From contig NZ_QHJG01000016.1 in assembly GCF_003184185.1 (NCBI RefSeq), forward strand, positions 49,978 to 113,977: 64,000 nucleotides of DNA, in the 5' to 3' direction. Position numbers and translations under genes: made by a program. Positions 47,247-55,262 of this stretch are shown piece after piece (positions within the stretch are counted from its first letter, which is position 1; the number at the start of each line of letters is the position of its first letter). The notes under the pieces were generated by a model. It worked only from the letters and a program-made list of their open reading frames with translations. It ran no database searches and was not told the origin of the DNA. Source of the DNA: Legionella qingyii (GTDB taxonomy: Bacteria; Pseudomonadota; Gammaproteobacteria; Legionellales; Legionellaceae).

Positions 47247-48377
47247 CTAAATTTTTTTTACAGATGAAAGATCACTCGAACTTTCATCATTATTTTCACT
47301 CGTAGTTGTATTAACATCCTTTTTAAGAGCCTTATCAGAGCGTTCCTTGATTTTACTCATTAAATAGGCGGTACTAGGAGAATTAGTAACAAAACCAGGT
47401 TGTGAGGTGACACCACCATTAATTTGTTCTAAATCAAGAGCAAGTAGTTCAGCAATACCTTTTCCTGTATGAATTATTTTGCCCGCTTGATCATAAACAT
47501 CATCGCCTTTTCCAAACTCATGAGCAATTTCAAATTCTTTTTTCGCATGAGAAACTGCTTCACTAGGTGGATGAATTTCCGAATTATATTCCTTTGCCGA
47601 CTGTTGTTTTGCGTTTGCATGTTCCTTCAAGGATTTTCGAGCTCCGGGTAATAATGGTTTCCCATTTTTATCGAGAAAGACATTGACCCCGACCATTTCA
47701 GTATTCTCTGTACCGCCTGTTTTCTTATGAAGTTTCTCTCTGTCTTTATATCGAAACTCGTAGCTTTCGCATTCTTTGAGATCTGTATTCGCAGCGCCTT
47801 GAACCGTATCAACCACTGCTAATAAAATTTTATTGGTTGAACCAACCTCTTTTTGATGCTTCTGATAGTCTACTGTATCAAAATTATCATCTATTAGTGG
47901 TTTAGGAGTGATCTCATCTGGTGACGATTGTTGCTCAGTATCAGTAGTTGTATTATTCCTTCCAGTGAAGGAAGTAGAAATAATATTTGCAATAAACGTG
48001 AGAGGAGTTAATAGAAGTTTAGCTCCTGACCAAGCTTCACCACTCTTATCGGCACGGCTGCTTGAATTTGATGATGGACTATTGTCACTTTCAGAAACGC
48101 TGGGTGATTCATATTGACTCTGTGTATCTTGCTCTTTTCGATCATAATCTGTATCGAATTTATTATAATCTGTATCGAATTTATTATAATCTGTATCGAA
48201 ATACTCTTCTATGGGGATTCCGCTAACTTCTGGGCTCACTGATGTGGTAGTTGTGGTATTGTTTTCTGCAGGAGATTCACTAATAATCGGACCAGACTCT
48301 TCTTTATTAACTTCTTGGATATCATCGCTGTCAATTGAAAAATCAAACCCCATATCACCTTCATATTTTGATTGCAT
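47247..48377 (-). CDS. Acidic Ser/Thr-rich hypothetical protein, effector candidate (paralogue of the previous gene)
   Basis: This 376-residue protein has an AAGAGGT ribosome-binding site before its ATG. It shares SGIPIEEYFDTDYN (about residues 52-65) and TPLTFIANIISTSFTG (about 124-139) with the 46,025 gene, at similar spacing. Between them is a 7-residue triplicated motif (NKFDTDY, about 65-78). The C-terminal half (about 165-376) differs from the neighbour and is mostly charged. A Ser/Asp-rich end (NNDESSSDLSSVKKI) could be a translocation signal. No signal peptide. Function is unknown. Confidence 0.6.
   Translation of the reverse strand: MQSKYEGDMGFDFSIDSDDIQEVNKEESGPIISESPAENNTTTTTSVSPEVSGIPIEEYFDTDYNKFDTDYNKFDTDYDRKEQDTQSQYESPSVSESDNSPSSNSSSRADKSGEAWSGAKLLLTPLTFIANIISTSFTGRNNTTTDTEQQSSPDEITPKPLIDDNFDTVDYQKHQKEVGSTNKILLAVVDTVQGAANTDLKECESYEFRYKDREKLHKKTGGTENTEMVGVNVFLDKNGKPLLPGARKSLKEHANAKQQSAKEYNSEIHPPSEAVSHAKKEFEIAHEFGKGDDVYDQAGKIIHTGKGIAELLALDLEQINGGVTSQPGFVTNSPSTAYLMSKIKERSDKALKKDVNTTTSENNDESSSDLSSVKKI
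48144..48200 (-). repeat. 21-bp tandem repeat inside the acidic protein gene
   Basis: ATAATCTGTATCGAA occurs at 48144, 48165 and 48186, a 21-bp period encoding three FDTDY units. It lies in the disordered N-terminal region. Confidence 0.75.
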
Positions 48378-48787
48378 AATTCTACCTCTTAACTGGACTT
48401 TTACGGATGTAATTAATATTTTAACTGAGCAACATTAAGGCACTATTAATATTAATTATTCATTCTAGTGTTTTTGAAACGCTCTCCGTCCTTCTTGCTA
48501 CGCTAGGGATAAGGGGGGATGTGTTTATAAGGGGTGGTTGGTTTTTCATGAGTTTTGTATTTCTAGGCTCATTAAACAATATTTTGAAAAAGTAGAAATT
48601 TTGAAAGGATTAGTAGCTCTTCTCTGAGATTAACATCTCTACGCATTGTACGTATGTTAAATTCATTAGAGCATTTTTTTATAAGGGAATTAAAAAGTAT
48701 AAAAGTTTATAAGTGTAATTTTTGTACTTAAATGGTAATCTACATGGAATAATAAAAGAGCATAATCTTATATTATTACTAAAATTT
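48378..48787. other. 410-bp AT-rich intergenic region, no gene recognised
   Basis: Only short frames are present. One (48,679-48,891, reverse) overlaps the end of the barrel-protein gene and looks like a shadow. A G-rich patch at 48,510-48,540 (TAAGGGGGGATGTG) is unexplained. Confidence 0.4.
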
Positions 48788-49741
48788 CTAAAGAATAGTC
48801 CAAGTAATGATCCCGCTTGCGTAGTAAGAAATAGAACTTTGATTGCCATACCAATACTGGGAAACAGGTAAAGAAATACCAACCTGAACAATTAGTTTTG
48901 GTGTAGAAAACCAGAGTGAAGGGGTCGCATAAATGATATTTCCCCCTGTATTAGGAACAACATTCGATGCCAATTTGGTTTTATCACTATACTCACCATT
49001 AAATTCAAGCAACCCTGAAAATATGTATTTCTTTTCTTCGCTTTTGATATTATGTCCTATTCCCAAATTATAATAATATTGTGTGCCTTCCTGAATTGAA
49101 TCCTGTTTACTGATAAATAAAGCTCCTGGCGCAATAAAAATATACCAATCAATTAGAGTACGAGAATAAGTGGTTCCAATGAAATATGTCATCGCATTGA
49201 AACTAGTAGGAGAATTTTTTTTTGAAAATCCTGAAACACGCTTATCTGGATTCAGGCTTTTAGAAATTGTATATAAATTGCTGATAGGGAATGTAGGAGC
49301 GAGAATAATAGTGGCTTGATCTGAGTATTTTGAGTTATCGTGATTATAAAAAGCATATTCTAAATCCAGCGAAAGATCGCTTATACCAGATAGATTTTGA
49401 TTATCATTTTTATATCTTAAAGCAACAGGTAGTGTGAGTAATAAAGAAACTGAATCTGTAATTCCATAAAGAAGGGAGGGTGTTGCATCTAAAATTTGCT
49501 GAGTTTGACTGTATAAATAGTTGGAATTAAATGAAACAATCAATTGATTCTTATCAATAATATTTTGACCAAATGAAAAAAATGGGCCTGGCTGTTGTGA
49601 TGTTGCTAAAGAAAAATTACCTACAGTTGGAGGCTGGTTGGCTAAAGTAGGGAAAATAGCTGCTGATTTAGTTGCATAACTGATGAATAATAAAAATATC
49701 AATCTTCTGCATGAGCATCGAAGATTGGTTCGTTTTTGCAT
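48788..49741 (-). CDS. Outer-membrane beta-barrel protein (phenol MetA-degradation-like)
   Basis: This 317-residue protein has an N-terminal signal (RRLIFLLFISYATKSAA, cleavage about residue 28) and then alternating amphipathic strands to the end. Visible strands include QLIVSFNSNYLYSQTQQILD, VSLLLTLPVALRYKNDNQNL, LSLDLEYAFYN and ATIILAPTFPIS. The C-terminus LIVQVGISLPVSQYWYGNQS and YASGIITWTIL is barrel-like. The layout resembles the PF13557-type 'MetA-pathway of phenol degradation' outer-membrane family, a name that does not establish function. A channel for small hydrophobic compounds is one possibility (inference). Confidence 0.6.
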   Translation of the reverse strand: MQKRTNLRCSCRRLIFLLFISYATKSAAIFPTLANQPPTVGNFSLATSQQPGPFFSFGQNIIDKNQLIVSFNSNYLYSQTQQILDATPSLLYGITDSVSLLLTLPVALRYKNDNQNLSGISDLSLDLEYAFYNHDNSKYSDQATIILAPTFPISNLYTISKSLNPDKRVSGFSKKNSPTSFNAMTYFIGTTYSRTLIDWYIFIAPGALFISKQDSIQEGTQYYYNLGIGHNIKSEEKKYIFSGLLEFNGEYSDKTKLASNVVPNTGGNIIYATPSLWFSTPKLIVQVGISLPVSQYWYGNQSSISYYASGIITWTIL

Positions 49742-50112
49742 CCTTCGCTCCCTAATTAAGCTCCGCTCTATTTCTCTTCGTTATATTTCTCCAAGCATAA
49801 TCCTATGCTTTGTAGAGAGCAAACATCATCCTATAGATACTAATACAGATCTGATAATGGGTATAACTATCTAACGTATCTTATCTTATGAGATAACAAA
49901 TCATTCAGGACTTACGAAAAACCCCAATCTCTTTGTTAAAAAATGTTTTTACTTCGGTCATTTAGTCTATCTAAACTCCCTCATTAAAAACATTTTTTGC
50001 CTCGACCTTGAGATTTTTCGTAAGTCCTGTCATTGTCAATCAATGTTGATATTTAAACCAAATGACTATAAAATACCCATCAAAGTGAACAAATATTATA
50101 CATAATCAATTT
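49742..50112. other. 370-bp intergenic region with a MITE
   Basis: It holds the 124-bp MITE (49,906-50,029), with the cca promoter region beyond it. No gene is supported. Confidence 0.5.
49906..50029. mobile_element. 124-bp MITE with 5-bp target-site duplication
   Basis: CAGGACTTACGAAAA (49906-49920) and TTTTCGTAAGTCCTG (50015-50029) are perfect 15-bp terminal inverted repeats. An inner pair, AAAAAATGTTTTT and AAAAACATTTTTT, extends the symmetry. TCATT flanks both ends (49901-49905 and 50030-50034), a 5-bp target duplication. It has no coding capacity, so it would have been moved by a transposase encoded elsewhere. Confidence 0.85.
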
Positions 50113-51240
50113 ATGAAAATTTATTTAGTAGGTGGTGCGGTACGTGATAAATTACTTGGCTTTATCCCCAAAGATAACGATTGGGTTGTTGTAGGTGCAA
50201 TTCCAGGTGATATGCTGACATTAGGTTATAAGCCAATACCTAATGGGCACGAGGCAAACAGTTATCCTGTCTTTTTACATCCAGATACTAATGAAGAGTA
50301 TGCTCTTGCTCGATGCGAAAAACGAAAAGGACATGGGCATGGAGGTTTTGAGTTTGATATTTCACCTAATATCACTTTGATAGACGATTTAAAGCGACGA
50401 GACCTGACCATAAACGCCATGGCTATGTCATTTGAGGAAGGCAAACTGGGCGAATTGATTGATCCTTTCAGTGGTAAATCTGATTTGGAGAAACAAATAT
50501 TGCGGCATGTATCACCTGCATTTGTTGACGATCCTCTTCGATTATTCAGGACCGCACGCCTTGCCGCTTGCTTAGGTTTTCAAGTAGCAAAAGAAACGAT
50601 GATGCTTATGGAACAGATGGTTGCTGAAGGCAAAATCAGTGAATTAAGTACCGACCGAATCTGGAGTGAACTAGATCGAGCACTTATGGGAGGCCATCCG
50701 GAAAATTTCTTTGAGGTGATTAAGAAATGTGGGGCGGATTGTATTTTATTTCCCTATATGAACATATCAGACGCTAGCATTAAAGCCCTACAACGAGCAG
50801 CCGATCATAAAAGTTCCGCTCAGATACGTTTCGCAGTGTTAATGCATAATTTAACTCAAGAAGAGATAATTAAATTTTGCAAACAATTCAACGTACCCGG
50901 TCAATATCGTGATTTAGCCTTATTAACAAACCGACATTTGTCACAATTTCGACAACTCCATGAGCTGGATGCAAAAGGGGTATTTGACTTATTAGCAAAC
51001 ATGGGTGCGTTCCAAAATAAAGAACGTTTCAATGATTGCTTACATGTTTTTGAGCTATGCACGCAAAACGCGTCTTATGTAGAACAAGCACGCCATGCTT
51101 CTCAAGTGGCTCAATCTATTGATACTAAAGAACTCGCTTCAAAGTATTTGGGCCGTGAAATTTCAAAAAAAATAAAGATATGTCGTATTGAAGCAATCCA
51201 ACAATGTCTCAATAGTTCGGAATTAAACGCCCGACCTTAA
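50113..51240 (+). CDS. cca: CCA-adding tRNA nucleotidyltransferase
   Basis: Cca adds or repairs the 3' CCA end of tRNA without a template. The 375-residue class II enzyme opens MKIYLVGGAVRDKLLG, followed by KDNDWVVVGA (metal-binding Asp pair, about residues 20-29). DDLKRRDLTINAMAMS (about 94-109), DPFSGKSDLEKQILRHVSPA and FVDDPLRLFRTARLAACLGF (about 136-155) are conserved. The E. coli enzyme (412 residues) has an HD phosphohydrolase domain at the C-terminus; here the region (AADHKSSAQIRFAVLMHNLT) lacks an intact HD motif, so this is a shorter form. Confidence 0.93.
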   Translation: MKIYLVGGAVRDKLLGFIPKDNDWVVVGAIPGDMLTLGYKPIPNGHEANSYPVFLHPDTNEEYALARCEKRKGHGHGGFEFDISPNITLIDDLKRRDLTINAMAMSFEEGKLGELIDPFSGKSDLEKQILRHVSPAFVDDPLRLFRTARLAACLGFQVAKETMMLMEQMVAEGKISELSTDRIWSELDRALMGGHPENFFEVIKKCGADCILFPYMNISDASIKALQRAADHKSSAQIRFAVLMHNLTQEEIIKFCKQFNVPGQYRDLALLTNRHLSQFRQLHELDAKGVFDLLANMGAFQNKERFNDCLHVFELCTQNASYVEQARHASQVAQSIDTKELASKYLGREISKKIKICRIEAIQQCLNSSELNARP

Positions 51241-51335
51241 ATGAAAAAAATCATCTTTAACAAGCTGCTTTATGATGTAGTTCTATAATATTTTGTAACT
51301 GCATATGGATGCTAAAGACTGATACAACCCATGTA

Positions 51336-52607
51336 CTAAGTTTTGGAACTATTCCTTGCTACTTCCTTTATGAATCTTTTTTTACCAGGTTTGCTGGATG
51401 TTGACGTTGTCTTCTTTTTGTTAACAGAGACATGCCTTTGGGGTTTTGAACAACTATTGGTTTGGGGGACATTGTGCATGGGTTCAAAGTCTTCGATTTC
51501 AATACGGTTTAATTTGCGTTGAATTAGTTTTTCTATAGCATGTAATTGATTGACCTCATCAGCACTGACCAACGAGATGGCTAATCCTGAAGCTCCGGCG
51601 CGACCAGTTCGACCGATACGATGGACGTAGTCTTCAGCAACTTGAGGCAAATCAAAATTAACTACACAGGGTAATTGATCAATATCAATACCTCGAGCCG
51701 CAATATCTGTAGCTACTAAAATATGTAACTCTCCAGATTTAAATTCTGCTAAAGCTTTAGTGCGCTGTGATTGTGATTTATTGCCATGGATGGCGGCAGC
51801 ATGAATTTGTGCTTCAGACAATTGCTTCACTAATTTATTTGCGCCATGCTTGGTCTTTGAAAATACCAAAGTTTGACCCCATTTGTTTTTATGGATCAAA
51901 TGGCTTAGTAAAGCGGCTTTTCGGCTTTTATCAACTGGGTGCACTGTTTGTTTGATTTTTACTACCGTTGTGTTTCGAGGCGTAACATCAATTTCTACGG
52001 GATGCTTTAGTAACGTTTTGACAAGATTACGAATTTCATCAGAGAACGTTGCTGAAAACATAAGGTTTTGTCGGTTTCTGGGTAAGTGTTGAATAATTCG
52101 TTTCATATCATGAATGAATCCCATATCCAGCATTCTATCGGCTTCATCCAGGACCAAAGTGTCCACCTCATCGAATTGTATGGCCCGTTGTTGATGCAAG
52201 TCCAGCAAACGTCCGGGGGTGGCGACTAAAAGCTCAACACCAGAACGTAATTTCATCATTTGAGGATTAATTTTTACTCCACCAAAGACTACTGCTGAGC
52301 GAAGTGATAGGTGTCGCCCATATTGAAGGATGCTTTCATGTACTTGACTTGCTAGTTCACGAGTTGGGGTGAGAATGAGAACACGGGTTCTATTGCTTTT
52401 AGCTCGAGGTTGTGAACTGAGTTTTTGTAAGATTGGCAATACGAAACTTGCAGTTTTACCCGTTCCTGTTTGTGCCGAAGCAAGAACATCTTTGCCTGAT
52501 AATACGTTCGGAATCGCTTGAGTTTGAATAGGAGATGGCTCCTTGTAATTTAATTCGTCAAGGGCTTGAAGTAATGGTTCAATTAAACCTAACGATTTAA
52601 AACTCAT
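51336..52607 (-). CDS. rhlE: DEAD-box RNA helicase, RhlE-like
   Basis: This 423-residue ATP-dependent RNA helicase shows the Q motif ([13 protein letters not shown], about residues 21-33), AQTGTGKT (motif I, about 44-51), PTRELA (Ia), DEAD (II, about 154-157), SAT (III, about 186-188) and [10 protein letters not shown] (VI, about 334-343). A Lys/Ser-rich basic tail ([18 protein letters not shown]) probably binds RNA. It most resembles RhlE, involved in ribosome assembly and RNA decay; SrmB or DeaD are less likely given the length and tail. It is convergent with cca. Confidence 0.92.
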   Translation of the reverse strand: MSFKSLGLIEPLLQALDELNYKEPSPIQTQAIPNVLSGKDVLASAQTGTGKTASFVLPILQKLSSQPRAKSNRTRVLILTPTRELASQVHESILQYGRHLSLRSAVVFGGVKINPQMMKLRSGVELLVATPGRLLDLHQQRAIQFDEVDTLVLDEADRMLDMGFIHDMKRIIQHLPRNRQNLMFSATFSDEIRNLVKTLLKHPVEIDVTPRNTTVVKIKQTVHPVDKSRKAALLSHLIHKNKWGQTLVFSKTKHGANKLVKQLSEAQIHAAAIHGNKSQSQRTKALAEFKSGELHILVATDIAARGIDIDQLPCVVNFDLPQVAEDYVHRIGRTGRAGASGLAISLVSADEVNQLHAIEKLIQRKLNRIEIEDFEPMHNVPQTNSCSKPQRHVSVNKKKTTSTSSKPGKKRFIKEVARNSSKT

Positions 52608-52820
52608 GCTGTTTTCCTTTGTTTATTTGGTATCAGTAAGGGAGAGATAAGATTGCTTACATTGTTCAAGATGATTAATTTGAGGGCAATTATATCACAC
52701 AATTCAGAGAGTACGTTAGAATGTGCTTTAAATCAATAACAAATTGCAGCAAAAAAGCTGTATATAAAGTCGGTATTATCTGTTTTCAGCATCCTTTCTT
52801 AAATCAAAAAGACCAGATTA

Positions 52821-54866
52821 CTACCCTGGTTTCACTTCATAGGTTATGGATTTGACTTGAGACAACTCTTCTTTCTCTGGGTTTTCTTTTTCTTCAGTTT
52901 GCTCAATCACGCGACTAACTATCTTCTCAATCTCTTTTTCCATCTCATCGTTATCAATGCTGCTCTTCGAATTATCGAAAAACAAAGGTACATTTTTATT
53001 TTTATATTCACTTGCATAAGCAGATACTTTGATGCCAGCAATGAATCGACGCTCTATAGTATCAACATGTAATACATAGTTATATCCTTTCACAAAGACA
53101 GACCTATCTAATTTTGCGGCCTTAACCATATCAATTATACTTTTTAGCAGACTGTCTTTAAGTTTAGGGTATTCTGATTCGTCTATCTTGATGTTATTAA
53201 AAAAACTGTAGATTTGTTTATTTGTTTTATATTCAGGATTTTTCTTACTGTATTTTTGACTCGCAAAGAAAATCTTTTGAAACGCTCCAAACTCATTTTT
53301 ATCCATTAACTTCGCCCCCTTACCATCTCTTCTTAAATATCGATCAGAAGTATTCTCTTTGGGATTAGGGAACGGTATTTTTTTTCCATTTGGATATAGT
53401 GTTTTATGAAGTTTACTGACTTGATCATCTGATAATTTTAGCTGGAATCGATTTGTGATGCCCGTTTCTTTCTTGAGATATATAAGCGAATGTTCGTCAC
53501 CTTTCTTGACCCAAATAAAAGCATGATCACAATTCATCTCTTCTAATACGGATTTACATTTTCCATCATCTGGCATGGAAGACATTAATACCAATCCACA
53601 TGAGGGTAATGATGCTTTGGAGGTTCTATCAACCAATTTTTGGTTGATTAATTTCTCATCCTCGAGCACTAATGATTTTGCTGAGTTGCAAGTTAGAAGG
53701 GTTATCCTGTTTATGTTGGGATAAGATTTTAAAAGTTCAAAAATCTCCCTTTGATAAAGCCCTCCTATTTTCCTTTCACCATCAAAATATGGATCATGTG
53801 CCAACAAAACCAAATTAATTGTGGGATTCTTCTTCATCCTATCCAAGCAAGATCGAATACTATTGGAATCAACATGTATCGTTTTATTTAAACGTTTATC
53901 TGTATTAGCGTAAACAAGATAAGAGTCTCGGATTTCACCATCTGTCTCGAATGCATCTGGCTTTGTTACCACTACATGCTCACACTCATCAAGAATTTTA
54001 TCGATAATATTTTGATATGAATTCTTTTCTGGAAATAAAGCAACCGACCTAAAATCTGCAGATAGAATTTTCTCTGGTGTCACTGCCTCAATGACTTTTT
54101 CCTTGAGCGTATCAGGAACGTACGCAAGTGCCATACTATCGTTACGAACCCACTCAATACAGACTTCCAGGAAAAGCTGGTTAGGCACTTGCCTTATGAG
54201 AGAAGGTTTTTTCTTTACTGCGGCGAGGCAAATTTGGGGTGTACACTTTTCCATAGGAAGTTTCATGAATAGACTCTCATCTAATCCTATCCCTAATCGC
54301 CATAATTCTTGAATATCAAACTGTTTCGGAAAAGATTTTAGCCCTAGTGCAAACCATTTATTTTTTAAAGCTGCGAGAATTTCCTCATCTTGCTGTTGAG
54401 CCTCTGACAGGTAAAAAAATGTACGCCAATTTACTTGAATTCCCTCAAGGAAAACAGCTTTGTAGCTTGGATCATTAGGAACCATGCCTATATTTTCCCA
54501 ACTTTTTTTAACGGCGCTGAGGCAAACTTCCGGTGTTCGTAAATAGCGAGGAATATATGCTAATTCATCAACTTTATCTTGAACTACCAACATTATTTTA
54601 GGGGATATTTTTTCTGGACTTACCTCAAGGATATAATCAAATGATTTATCCAAGCATGCAATTATAATGTCATCATTCAATAGCTCATCAGGCACTTTGT
54701 AAATCGTCGACCAACTGATTTGAACTGCTGTCAGGCACAACTGCTGTTTCTGTTCATGGCTAAATTGTTCTTGATTTATAAATTCATCTAACTTATTAGG
54801 ATCGCTTCTTAACAACGCACATGCGGCCTCATAACTCATATTCAAATATTCTTGGGGAGTGCTCAT
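52821..54866 (-). CDS. Effector candidate: DUF4116-type helical repeats plus a possible caspase-fold cysteine protease core
   Basis: This 681-residue protein has no signal peptide. Residues about 40-265 hold repeats of the kind TPEVCLSAVKKSWENIGMVP and TPQICLAAVKKKPSLIRQVP, matching the DUF4116 repeat found in many Legionella proteins. Residues about 345-400 (NLVLLAHDPYFDGERKIGGL through INRITLLTCNSAKSLV) resemble the C80/C11 (CPD-like) cysteine-protease layout. A His (H357) on one strand end and a Cys (C393) on the next, 36 residues apart, would be the dyad. The last 50 residues are Glu/Lys-rich (EMEKEIEKIVSRVIEQTEEK), an E-block typical of Dot/Icm export. The first two statements are read from sequence; protease activity is inference. 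GAGGCGA precedes the ATG. Confidence 0.65.
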   Translation of the reverse strand: MSTPQEYLNMSYEAACALLRSDPNKLDEFINQEQFSHEQKQQLCLTAVQISWSTIYKVPDELLNDDIIIACLDKSFDYILEVSPEKISPKIMLVVQDKVDELAYIPRYLRTPEVCLSAVKKSWENIGMVPNDPSYKAVFLEGIQVNWRTFFYLSEAQQQDEEILAALKNKWFALGLKSFPKQFDIQELWRLGIGLDESLFMKLPMEKCTPQICLAAVKKKPSLIRQVPNQLFLEVCIEWVRNDSMALAYVPDTLKEKVIEAVTPEKILSADFRSVALFPEKNSYQNIIDKILDECEHVVVTKPDAFETDGEIRDSYLVYANTDKRLNKTIHVDSNSIRSCLDRMKKNPTINLVLLAHDPYFDGERKIGGLYQREIFELLKSYPNINRITLLTCNSAKSLVLEDEKLINQKLVDRTSKASLPSCGLVLMSSMPDDGKCKSVLEEMNCDHAFIWVKKGDEHSLIYLKKETGITNRFQLKLSDDQVSKLHKTLYPNGKKIPFPNPKENTSDRYLRRDGKGAKLMDKNEFGAFQKIFFASQKYSKKNPEYKTNKQIYSFFNNIKIDESEYPKLKDSLLKSIIDMVKAAKLDRSVFVKGYNYVLHVDTIERRFIAGIKVSAYASEYKNKNVPLFFDNSKSSIDNDEMEKEIEKIVSRVIEQTEEKENPEKEELSQVKSITYEVKPG

Positions 54867-55262
54867 ATTCGCCTCGAATAGATGTTGCGAAGTTTATTGA
54901 GTTGGAAATAATATACCCATAAGGGGTAAATATTAATCCTCTATAGCTAAGTATAGACAGAAGATAGGCATCGTGAAAATAAAAGGGGAGTCGCCTGTTG
55001 AAAAATAAGAAGATTACACCTCTTGAAAGCGCAATCTATTCACAAATTGTAAGATGTAATTTGGATATAGATTTTGAAATGGTTGACAAAAATGGCCAAT
55101 AAACTTGTTTTTTAAAGGTTCTTTGATGATCTAACCCCGGTTGTTGCTGTTTTGGAAGAACTGCCAAGTGAATTCCCCTATGGAAGGCCTACTTCGAACC
55201 CTTTGTCCTTGTTCCGTCGAAGTAGGCGTAGGCCGTTTCACTAATTTGTTACCGTGCATAAC
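54867..55262. other. 395-bp intergenic region
   Basis: No gene is supported. The reverse complement of a 107-codon plus-strand frame (55,141-55,464) is the end of the ankyrin gene, so that frame is a shadow. GCCTACTTCGA (55187-55197) and TCGAAGTAGGC (55217-55227) form an 11-bp stem downstream of the ankyrin gene, possibly its terminator, but with no U-tract. Confidence 0.45.

Noticed and set aside
47627..47812. 61-codon frame inside the acidic-protein gene, and similar plus-strand frames at 46-48 kb
   Set aside because: They are shadows in other frames of the two acidic proteins, which have ribosome-binding sites and share motifs with each other.
48144..48200. Three 21-bp repeats as a possible CRISPR array
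   Set aside because: The units are contiguous with no spacers and lie in frame within a gene, so this is a coding tandem repeat.
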